In this document: in pieces, positions 48,868 through 59,180 of the stretch | Layout of the letters: the number at the start of each line of letters is the position of its first letter | Position numbering within the stretch: position 1 is the stretch's first letter | Origin: Stereum hirsutum FP-91666 SS1 | Taxonomy: Eukaryota > Basidiomycota > Agaricomycetes > Russulales > Stereaceae | DNA: 64,000 bases | NCBI RefSeq assembly: GCF_000264905.1 | Contig: NW_006763136.1 | Coordinates: 291,934-355,933, forward strand | Direction: 5' to 3' | Notes under the pieces: model-generated | What the model was told of the DNA's origin: nothing | The model's input: the letters and a program-made list of their open reading frames with translations, nothing else | Databases searched by the model: none | Program-made: the position numbers and the translations under genes

Positions 48868-51210
48868 TTACTGCACACTCGTCACCTTCAAGCCCATCCA
48901 TGACCCCACTGGCAGCTCCAAATGATCCTTTACCATCGGCAACATAACCCCAGCAGGCTTGCGCAGAATTTGCATCTCCTTGGCGTTATCGGGCAGGGCG
49001 AAGTGGAAATTTTCGAGGAGACCGGCGAGTATGGTTTGCATTTCAAGAACGCTGTCGATTCGTCAAATGTAAGTGTTTCGTATGGAAGTAAGCATGCCAC
49101 GGAAGCTCACGAGAATCTCCAGCTGCCAGTCACATTGTGGCGGGGGAAATGAGTAGTATATGTTATCTTTGTTGAGGAACCGTTCGGGCTTGAATATATC
49201 TACATCGTCTCCCCATACTTGCGGTGATCTACGTAGTAATATAGTGTCAGTTCAGGCCAAGAAAGACACATTTCTGTGAGTGCCACATGTATTGCAGGCT
49301 TACCTGTTGTAGGCATGGATGGAGAGTTGTATGTTTTGCCCTTTACTGATGGGGATCGCGGAGATTTGCTCCCCAGACTTCGTAGTGATGGGGTATGCAA
49401 GCGGAATCACGTCGTCTCCACCCGCCGTGCGGACCAAAGCACCGGCGATTGGATGCAAACGTAACCCTTCCTAGAAACCAGACCAAGGTCGTACCAGGTC
49501 ACCACGGCTTCTCAGGTGGGACGAAGATACCTTCAGCGCGGCTTGAAGCAGAGTGAGGCCTTCGAGGTCGGCTATGCTCAAGTCACTATCACCACGAGCG
49601 GTGGCCCCTGCCCTGGCGACGGCGATCTCTTCGCGGATTTGAATCTGACACTCAGGATGTTTCGCGAACTCCCAAAAGATCCAAGTGAGGGACGTCGCAG
49701 TGGTATCATGGCCCGCCAGCAACAGCGTCGTTATTTAGATAGTGAAGTCCTTAGCGCAACTTGTCTACAACTTGGAAAGCGGAGTAAAACCTGCCACTCA
49801 CACACCTGGTCCACGACCTCTATATCCGTCAACCTTGTGTTCGGGTTCTCTGAGCGATTCGCCCTCAGAAGAATACTGATAATATCCTTCCGATTCCCCG
49901 CCTCTTCGCCCTTCCCTATGATATCCCTGGCCATGTTCCTAATGAAGTCTAGATAATGTCGGAAGCGTGTGTATTCTCTTCTCGGAAGATAGCGAAAGAG
50001 GTGCAGGATAGGCTCAGGAATATAATGCCATGTAGCCTTGAAAGCAATGTCGAGTTTAGAGGGGTAGAGATTAGAGTCGATGCTAGATGATGGATGGACA
50101 CGAATCACCGGTCAGCCTGCGATGTCGATGTAAAGGAGGAAGTACTGTAGTACGAGATGTGAGGCTCACAAAAGATTCTTATATACGGCCGAGAGAGCAC
50201 TGCCCGAATTGTCAAGCGCACCGAAGTTGTAGTTGAAGCCCGCTTCGCCGATAACATCGAGCGTCGTATGGGACATCTATTTCGTGATCTCTATGGTAGG
50301 GGAACCATTAGGGTCGGTCGCGATTTCCTCATCCTTCCAATTCTGCGTCAGCTGCGTACATAGAATGAGTATCAGGGACACACAGAATGAGGGAGACGAA
50401 GAATGCTAGACCTTTTCCGTAGTTCTGTGGAACAGAGGTAGAAAGCCTTTTAATTGGGCTGTGACAAACGCAGGGTTCATAACCTTCCTGTGGCGACGAT
50501 GGTCCTCCCCTGTAGAAATGGGACCACATAGACAGGCGCATGAACAAACTAAGATCACATAAAACAAAGGAATCTATTCGGAAAGTACACACCCTCTGTC
50601 CAAATGATCCCATCGCCTGTGATAAGCCTCACTAGAGCCCTCATATCCTTGCGTTTGGGATAGTTGTATCCTGATACATGGAGGATGTGCTGCATGGCCT
50701 TAGGATCTGCGAGGGTAAGGTCTTCCTCCTGCAAACACGATCGTCCGCCCATACCGAAAGCAGAAAGAAAGAAGAGGATTCGCAGTGCGCAAGGAGCTCA
50801 TCATAAGTGATGAAGGTGAGAATGGATCATAGTCAGAAACTTACACCCATGACGCCCGTCGAATGCCAGGCCATCCCATACTCGCGAAGCCACTTAAACT
50901 CGACATCACCTAGTCTCGTACCAAACGGTTATATCCACCGTTTGGTACGAGACTAGACATCACCCACTTCATTCTGATAGCGGACATCCTTCTCGTTGCC
51001 TACGACGGCGAACGGGAGAAGAAATCAGGAACCAAAATAAATGGTAATCAAGAGTACGAGATGGGGGGACGTACCAAGCCAGAATGAAGTAGACGGGGGA
51101 CCCCGCAAGTCCTTCAACGTTCGGCGACGAAGGTAAGTCACGATATTCTTGATGAACGCGGACAACAAGAGCAACAAAAAGGCCGTGAGCAACAGAGATA
51201 ATCCAGCCAT
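48868..51210 (-). pseudogene. Cytochrome P450, copy 2 (inactivated)
   Basis: Clear paralogue of the P450 at 42157-44674 with the same exon order, still recognisable from MAGLSLLLTAFLLLLLSAF to the C-terminal VGSWMGLKVTSVQ. Four lesions are visible. (1) A 46-bp palindrome inserted in exon 2 (50911-50956) adds an in-frame TAG after EVGDV. (2) TAG replaces TGG (50277-50279) where copy 1 has KWMSRM. (3) The exon-7 acceptor is AA instead of AG (49731-49732), just before TLLLAGHDTT. (4) The haem-binding exons are missing: sequence jumps from PERFLNKDN to WRFS near 49125-49165, so the Cys ligand is gone. Each of lesions 1, 2 and 4 alone would be inactivating. It lies in block B beside the complete LCB1 gene. 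Confidence 0.93.
50903..50964. mobile_element. 46-bp palindromic insertion with 8-bp target duplication
   Basis: Core 50911-50956 is a hairpin: arm TAGTCTCGTACCAAACGG, a loop of about 9 nt, and the exact reverse-complement arm, then a G. ACATCACC flanks both ends (50903-50910 and 50957-50964). The parent sequence without the core and one duplicate aligns without gap to copies 1 and 3. The pattern fits a minimal foldback element or a strongly deleted MITE with 8-bp duplications, as for hAT. Confidence 0.8.
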
Positions 51211-52078
51211 AATTTTCCTCGTCTGAGGGTGCCAGTCAAAGTCAAAGGAAACAATGCCCTTGTAAGACTTGAGCTCCAGGAGTTGGTGGCATCCCATCTA
51301 CAGAAAACGGACTGCGGTCAGCAGATTATCAACGGACCAACCGACCTCATGCTTCTCATGATCCGGACAGATAATGTAGGTGGCTCGCAAGAGGGGACTG
51401 ACGTCGGTGCTGGACAGCCCCGGACAATGTAGCCGATGCGTGAATATGTTAGATCGCGTCTCAGTCTGGTTCAAGCGAAAGAGCTGTGGCCGCTGGAGCG
51501 TTGTCCACGTTTGAACGAAGGTGAGCAGCAGAGTGGATGCCACCGATCGAGCAAGGAGGCATGAGTGGACGTCGTCAAGCCAATGAGAACGCTGTAAGTA
51601 TATGCACCGGAAGGTGGACAGAGTGCACGACAAGCGCTAGGTATGACCGGCTCATCCGACGAGCTCAATGCGTGCTGGTGATGTATCCGCGCAATGTAAA
51701 CCCACCAACAACGGCCCATGGCGGCGGCCATCCTCCATTTCAGCTGCGTCCAGGACGACAGCATCATGGATATTCGCTCCTGCTCCGATCTCCGAAGAAG
51801 TGAAGGATAAAGCGACTCTATAAAGCCAAGGATATGTGCAGTGGTCAAAGTAGAGTTACGAGGGCGTTTAGATAGACCTTCAACGACATTTTCGGTGTCA
51901 TGGTCCAGGGTGTTCATTCTCAAAGGCAGTTCGGCTAAGAGGACACTCGTCAAAACGAGGTCATATCAACAATTAATCAGCCAACTAAAATAACATACGT
52001 CTAATAACGAGTAACCAAAAAGAAACTCAAGCTCGAGATCCTACTAGGTCGATCGGGTATACACAAGCCTCCCACCAC
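51211..52078. other. Spacer within block B
   Basis: 868 bases between the dead P450 promoter and the LCB1 stop; related to 44675-45916. No gene. Confidence 0.5.
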
Positions 52079-54037
52079 TCACCGCCTCCTGCCCAAAACC
52101 TTAACAACCGCCGCCTTGATCACCCCCGCCGCCTTCTCACACTCCTTCCTGCTCAACCCGGCCGTAACACAGATCTTCACACTAGGCCTACACTCCAACC
52201 ACTCCTGCCCCCTCAACCTCTTCGCCCTATTAATCCACACCCCCTGTGCCATGCACTCATCCACGACCTCCTGACATAACCTCTCCTCAGCTTCGATATC
52301 GAACTCGGGCGCATCGCGGGGCTGGACGGACGTAGGGTTCGAATGGGAGTGTTTTCCGGGTCCGTGGTGCGAGGCGGTGGGGAGCGCGAGGGTGCTGGAG
52401 GACGAGGAGGAGGCGAGTTCGGCTGGGGTGCGGATGGTGAAGAGGATTATGGGGCTGGCGGCGTGTGAGGGGACGGAGATGAGATCGATGCGCTCGAGAA
52501 CGGAGCGGATGGTCCGAATGTTTTCGTGCAGGGTAGAGAGGATAGAGGGGGTGTTGCGTAGGATGGAGATGGCTTCGGAACCGCTCGCGGCAAGGAGCGC
52601 GGGCGTGGCGGCGGAGAAGACGAAGGAAGTACCGTTGATGCGCTGTGAAGGAATATCGGGGTCAGTATAAGTTCTATTTGCGATGGAGTCGGAGGGGAAG
52701 AGAGTACGAACCTGATGTTCGACAACGTGGGTGGCACCTGCACAGAAACCTCCAGAGGCGTGAAGACCATTAGCGACGGAACCAACCAGCATGTCAACCT
52801 CGGTCGCCTGAGATAATATCAGTATCAAGTGAACGGCAGTACCAGTAAGGGACGTACAGGGACGTTGTAGAGCTCAGTCAAGCCACGGCCGGTCCTTCCA
52901 ACAGTACCGAAGGAGATACCTTCGTCCAAGATCAAACGGTACTTGTACTTCTTCTTCAGCTCGATCTAAGAAGTTAATGTCAGAAATGAGACTCGGGCAG
53001 ACATATCGGACAAGTGATAGACGTACGATCTTAGGCAAGTCAGTCATTGCGCCATCCTGCTCGAAGATGCCCTCGGTAACGATGAACCGACGTGTCAGAG
53101 GCCACCTCTTCTTCCTGCGCTCCTTGTCGACACTCTCAAGAACCTCCTCGAGACTCTTGAGGTCATTATGGTCGTACCAACGGATAGTCGAACGGGAGAT
53201 CTGGAGACCCTTCTGGATGGCGAACTTGACACCACGGTCAGCGACGATGACATCTCCACGTTTGGAGAAAGCCGGAATAACGGAGGAGATGGTCGAAAAG
53301 TCCTGGGAGTAGAGGATAGAAGCTTCGGTTCCCAAAAAGTCGGCAATATCGCGCTCCAGATCCATGTGTATGTCTGACAAAGCGGGTATGAGCTCAGCAC
53401 AACTGCCGGACGCCGTCGAGGACATCGCCAGAGCACAGAGTGGAACACGTACCGACAGTACCGTAGAATCCGGGAGGCCCACAACTGCCCACACCATACT
53501 TGCGCAGGACGTCGATGGCACGCTCTTTGATGGTTTCGTTGCCAGCGAGACCGGTGAAATTGTAGCTCGCGAGGTTGGTGACCTGCTTGCCGCTGGCGAG
53601 TTTAGGCTTAGGACCATTCGCACCAACGATGACGGGGATAGAAGCAAGTTCATTCTCCTCTTCAGGGGAGAGCGCTGCTCCCAAAGGCTCCGGAATCCAT
53701 TCATCCACAAGCTCATCGACTTCCTAGAATGTGGGTCCCTGCTATGAGCAATGTAAGTCGTATCCATAGACTTTGAACCACAGACCTTCTCAGAAAACTG
53801 GATGAAGTGTTTCGTTCCAGTTTCCGAACGCGTCCTAGCCTGTAAGAGCGTGCGGATAGCGAATATGACTAGAATGAGCTCGAGGAGACTACGGCCAGGA
53901 TCGTTACGGTACGACGACTTGACATAGCGGGCGACGACGTGAGAACCAGGAATCTTATAGAAGTTAGTCTCCAAGTTAGAAAGAGAGTATGTGAGATAGT
54001 TGAACAGAGGCTGAAGCTGGGCCGACGCGCTATCCAT
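52079..54037 (-). CDS. LCB1: Serine palmitoyltransferase subunit 1
   Basis: 545 aa, six exons: 53786-54037, 53453-53723, 53027-53373, 52858-52965, 52712-52807, 52079-52642; phases match throughout. With LCB2 it forms the ER enzyme that condenses serine and palmitoyl-CoA, the first step of sphingolipid synthesis. An N-terminal membrane anchor region ([16 protein letters not shown]) precedes the aminotransferase-fold core: [34 protein letters not shown], then [37 protein letters not shown]. The segment [16 protein letters not shown] lacks the PLP lysine, as expected for the LCB1 rather than the LCB2 subunit. A Ser/Ala-rich insertion is present in exon 6. The start codons of this gene and the next one are 349 bp apart and face away from each other. 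Confidence 0.93.
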
Positions 54038-54386
54038 CTTGGGCAGGCTTTTGCTCGTCGTGGTCGGCGGTGAAGACGAACCGGGAGTTGCCGGGATAAG
54101 AGTGTTCGACTTTGGGAGCCTGTGCGAACGAGGCTTCTATGCTTCCACGCCCTTTTTGTTAACGACCAGGACGAACCAGGTAAGTACGGGGACGCAGGTG
54201 AGTCTGTACTTTTGTACTACCACGAAATAATACAGATAATCGTTGTAGTTCGTCTTGGGCTTGTAGGTCCGAAGTCACACTGCCTCTTCGGGCGGTAAAC
54301 GTCTTCGTCTACGGGTAAACATCAAGCTCCAAGAATAATCTGTACCATCGTTCTGTACTATTTCGAACGCTTCGTAGTCGCCAGCG
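54038..54386. promoter_or_regulatory. Shared upstream region of LCB1 and the divergent coiled-coil gene
   Basis: 349 bases separate the two opposed start codons, so both core promoters must lie here. No clear TATA box or repeated operator was identified. Confidence 0.55.
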
Positions 54387-57073
54387 ATGGCTTCTCCTCA
54401 TTCTGCAGTATCGATCACGAACGCGCCTCTGAGCCAGAAACAGCAGAGGCGTATGACTTCTCCCTCCTTGCCACCTCCGGCCAATCTTAACCTCGTACAT
54501 ATATTCTATCCTCGTGTTCCTCAGATCGGCCTTACACTAATATCATAACGTAGCCCGAACCCGTCTTCGGCAACAGCCAACAAGCCCTCCGACCCCCATC
54601 TCCTCTGCGGCACAGCTTTACCTCTGCAACTGGCAGCCCTGGACGCGGTGGAAGTGAAGATGGCTCAGATGATTCCGACGACGAAGACGACGAAGATGCC
54701 CCCTGGGGTCAAACAACACAATCACCCGGCGCCTCCGTAACGAATCTCGCCTCCACCTTCGCCCAACGCATGGGCACCCTCGTCAACAACATACAATCAC
54801 CACGCTCAGGCCACATGCCCACCGACGCCGAACTCGAGGCCGAAGCGGAACGTGAGAGAGATCGAAGTAGGAGGGAGGCTGAGAGGATATTGATCCAAGA
54901 AGCGGAGGAGCGGAGGATGATGGAGGAGAGAGTCATGGCTATGTTCGAGATCCCGCCTCGCGGATCGCCTACACGCGCACAGACCATGCCTGCAGCAATG
55001 CCCGATCCGCCCTCTCCATCTGCCTCGCAGAAGAGTGGTGTTCCGAGTTGGTGGATAGCCGCGAAGAGCAGGTTGACTCCTACGAAAGAGCTCACGCCTG
55101 CCCAACAGGTCATTCAGGAGACAAAGGAGAAGGAGAAGCAGGAGAAGAAGATGGCGAAACAGAAGGAGAAGGTGAGGGCGAAAGAGTCGTTGAATGAGTG
55201 GCCTGCGTCGAGCGATGCCAAGTTCAACGATCCGGCATTCTTCAACCTCGCTGCTCCTCTCCCTCCTCCCCGCAGGCCTATGTCGTCGTCTCCCGTCCCG
55301 TCCACGCCACCCGGCGCTGAGCGTACTATGAGCCTCCCACCCAGTCTCGCCCCTTCACCAGCCCGGCCGCAAGACGGACAACCTGCATCACCGTCCAGAG
55401 AACAACCTCCGTTCTACGCCCAATTCAACTCTCAAGGTACTCTCGACGTCCCCACTACCCTCCTCACCATCGCCAAACGATTCGAGAAATTGGAGAAGTG
55501 GACGGTCAGCCATGTTCGGGCTCTGGAGGACCGTATGAGCGACGTAGAACGGTGGTTGGTGGAGAAGGAGGAGAAGAAAGCCGCTGAAGGCGAGGACGAG
55601 ACTTCTCCCGATCAGGCCATAAGCGAGATTAGGGATGAAATGGTTGAGTTGCAAGGTCGGATCGGCGAGCTTGGCCGAGAAATGGCAAAGATGGCTACGG
55701 CCCCCTCCAACCTCTCTTCTGGACCTTCACGGTCTTCCGCCCCAGTCTCATCCGCACCGCCGACTAACTCCACCATCGTCGTTCACGGTCAAACCCCCGC
55801 TCCAACACCTGTCACAACAACCTCACATCCCCGCGTCGTTTCTAGTACGGCTATCCCCGTAACCGCCCAACCCATCCCTACCCAATCCCAATCTCGAACG
55901 CCATCCCTCTCTCGGCGCGAGTCTGACACTCGTAGCCCGCCTTTCGTCCCCGCTGGCGTCACCTCGCATTCCAACACTCCCCGGAGTCGCCTCCCATACC
56001 CTACAGGCGACTATGCCACGCCACCCGACAGCGTCATCCTCAACCAAGGCATGTTCTCGCCCACCAACTCCCCACCATCCTCCCTCAACACCGCCTCTCG
56101 TAACCGACCCGTCTCTGTCTCCGGTCTTCCAACGAACTCGTACTCTCTCGCTACGGCGTCTGGTCTCCCGAGATCGATGTCGCCACCTGCTGCATCTCCG
56201 AGCCCGACACCCGTAGGCAGTGGTGGGAGTAGCACCGCCGCTGTCACCACGAACATCACCGGTAATAACAATAACAATAATAGCACCAACAACAGACTCC
56301 AACAACCTCCCCAACCTCCACGGCCGTCGAGTGTCAGCCCAACGCCTCGAAAACGATACACGGTCGCTCTCGGCGCTCCACTCACGAAACGTCGGGAATC
56401 CGATATCTCAGACAGCGCCGGCGATCCGTTCACCGCTTCACCTGGTCCTATCCATGCAGACGAGTTGTCTGATTCGCAAAGTTTGAGTGGGACGTATGTG
56501 TCTGAGGATGACGAGAGGGATGATGCGTACGACGAGACGATCGGAAAGTCTGCGTCGAGGAGTTTGAAGTTCTCGAGGGCGCAGGCTCAGGCTTCTTCCA
56601 ACGGCAATGGCAGCGGGGCGGGAGATTTGTTAGCCGTGAGCGATACGGAAGGTGTTTCGAACCAGAAAACGTCACCCTCTAGTTCTCGCATCCGCGCTCA
56701 GTCATCCTACGGTCCCATAGCAGGCTACAGCACGCTCAACCTCTCCGCCGGAACCGTCTCTTCACCACCTTCCATGGCCGCTCCATCACCCATCACTCCC
56801 CTCAGACCCCGCGTGCGCTCGAAATCCACAGAACGCCTGAACGTCGGGCTGGGTATCAGCGGTGGTGGTTTTGGTGGTGGGATCGAGAGCGTGCCAACGA
56901 CACCATCGGGGAGAGGAGATGGTAAGTTCGTGGATCCGTTGTTGGTGAGGAAACAGGAGAGGAGGGCGAAGGCGTTGGAGAGTTTGAGTAGGAAATCGGG
57001 GGTTAAGGATTTGGTGGGGAAGAAGAAGGTACCTGTGGGAGATCTGGTCGCGTTTTTCGATCAGGATAAGTAG
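54387..57073 (+). CDS. Low-complexity/coiled-coil protein of unknown function
   Basis: 875 aa from two exons (54387-54494, 54554-57073). The start MASPHSAVSITNAPL and the acidic stretch EDGSDDSDDEDDEDAPWG come first. A charged helix (about residues 140-190: AEAERERDRSRREAERILIQ, then EERRMMEE) and a Lys/Glu helix follow. A folded-looking segment near residue 340 is TIAKRFEKLEKWTVSHVRAL and EDRMSDVERWLVEKEEKK, a short coiled coil. The long middle is Ser/Pro/Thr-rich with an Asn run near 56262-56290. The C-terminus (KFVDPLLVRKQERRAKALES, VGDLVAFFDQDK) looks conserved. I do not recognise the family; a cytoskeletal or polarity scaffold role would suit the composition but is speculation. Confidence 0.85.
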
Positions 57074-59180
57074 GACTGTTTTTCTGTGCGCGCCGTTTGA
57101 GGAGGGGAATTCTGCCGACGTGGATGACTTCGGATTTCGTAAGATGCGACACGATTTTGATTAGGAGGCGGAGGTCAGCTTTTTGGAGGCTTACTATGTC
57201 CTGTTCTTGATTAGTTTTACGGAGTACTGACGTACTTATGCTTACTGATTTAACGAATTTTGATGATGTTTTGTTTGGTTGCCGTTTGTTGTCGGTGCTC
57301 GCCCCCTCATATTGTATTTGTGGCACCATCTGTTAAATTCGTTGCTTGTGCTACCCACTGCCAGGATTCCCCATACGAGCCTTCTGTTGACGCCTTCTTG
57401 TATCTTATCTACTACGCTCGCGACTTTGCAAAGCAGGAGTATCACGGACGGCCGAAGTGGCTTTCTTAACCATCTTGTTGGCTCAATGCTCGTTGGTTCG
57501 ATATCCTATGTGTATAGTTCTTGATGTAAATCCTCTGAAGTCATTCTGCAAAAACACAATACGCCTACTTTTGTCAGACGTCAGAAGAGATGCTGCACCC
57601 CCGCAATTGTGCAGCGATTACATATACTTGTTGAAGGTGGCGGTGGCGGTAGTGGCGCCAAATTACGGGTTCTCCGTCAGCCAACTGAACGCGTCGCGCA
57701 AAAACTCTTGAACTTGAACATCCGCCAGCATCCACCCCACCGCAGCATACTTGTCCTCTCCAGCTTCGACTCAATACTCTTCAATGTCTACGTCCTCACC
57801 TGGCATTACGACTTTGCGGAGCTGTACAGTGAGAAAATCACGGTTTACTTGGTCTCTGATTTGGTAAAACGGCCTCAGCTCGTTCCCAACATAACCGGCT
57901 TCCAGGCCTCACCTACATGGAACAGTCATCGTAGACCAAATGAATGACACCGTTACTCAAAGCTACGAACTTCAAGATCCGATTTGGAAGCAGCACATTG
58001 TCCAGTATGTGTGTAATGTTACGCCTTGTGTTTTGACCTCCATCGGGCCTGTCTGCCTCAGCGGAGGACGTCGACTTAGAGTCGTCAATCGCCTTGTCAC
58101 AAGGTCGAGAAGTTCATTTATGCTTGCTCGTGATTCCCGGCTGCGAAAGTTTATGGGCCCCGCGTCGCTCTATTTGGGTCACTGTGTACAGAAAGCATGG
58201 CCAGATTCGTAGAACTAGTTGCTTCACCTTGCAGCCCTTGGGAGACAACAGCGGATGGAAAGATCGGTGATGGCTACCGTGGACCACTTTGAGTGGGTTT
58301 CCATTATGCGGTACATCGCATGAGCAGTTCATCTGACACGGTTGAGCATGCTTCCGTTCTTTCCATGGATGTATGTGTTTTGTTTGCCTCGCAGTTACGT
58401 ATCCTACTCTTCAAGGAATTGACGTCCCCGTTCAGTTTCACTCCTACCTCTGGACAATATTCAAGCCATCAGTGCCACACTGTTCGCTTTTTGAGAACCA
58501 AACTGTAGTTCAATCCTGCGATTACTACCGTGGTCGAAAGACGATAGTCATAGGTACATACAGATGTTCTTTGCATGTTGTTCGGGTCTCCCGGCAGTAT
58601 CAATCCATCACTTTGCATCGACTTCTCTTCGTCAAAGAAAATCAAAGCTCTACCTGAGTTCCAGGCGCAACTCATCCACACGACCAATGGTATCGACAAT
58701 ATTACCTTTGGTTGTCAATTTCGTCAGTAAAACAGACCACTTGACACGTATTCACATACAGCATCGCTGTTTGATATGGACATTTTGTGCTTCTGGCAGA
58801 GCCTTACCCCTCCTACTTCGGGCCCACTAACTTCCTTCCCCTCGTGGTACTGTACGTGCCCTGAGGCAATGCCTCGAGTCCGGAATCCTACGCTGATTGG
58901 CTTGTTGACCCATAACATGTCTTGTCGGGTGGGCCGTGCCATACAACCTCTCTTTCGACGATCTATATCCATCCATGTCGTTCCCATAGGAAGATGGTTA
59001 TGGCAATGCGAAGTAGGTGAGTTGCGCTGCGTGACTTTGCTGACCTGAACCAGTCTTACACTTCGGCCCTAACGAATAGGCTTTGGCCCTAAGAAAGTTG
59101 CTGATGGTATCGTTTAAATGCTTCAGTCAGACCTCATCGTCCCATTGTTCTTGAGTGATTCTGCCTCAGAAAATATCAGG
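57074..59180. other. Gene-poor interval
   Basis: About 2.1 kb between the coiled-coil gene and P450 copy 3. The first part is a T-rich 3' UTR. Later frames carry no motif or splice-linked continuation. The last ~100 bases are the P450 promoter. Confidence 0.5.

Larger units (their letters stand above)
48868..52642. repeat. Block B of the segmental duplication (P450 plus LCB1 3' end)
   Basis: Counterpart of block A at 42157-46540. Here LCB1 is complete and continues beyond the duplicated part to 54037, while the P450 is dead. The duplicated part of LCB1 covers about the last exon (52079-52642). Confidence 0.8.

Noticed and set aside
55823..56433. Long minus-strand frames rich in Gly and Val
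   Set aside because: Antisense shadows of the Ser/Pro-rich exon of the coiled-coil gene.
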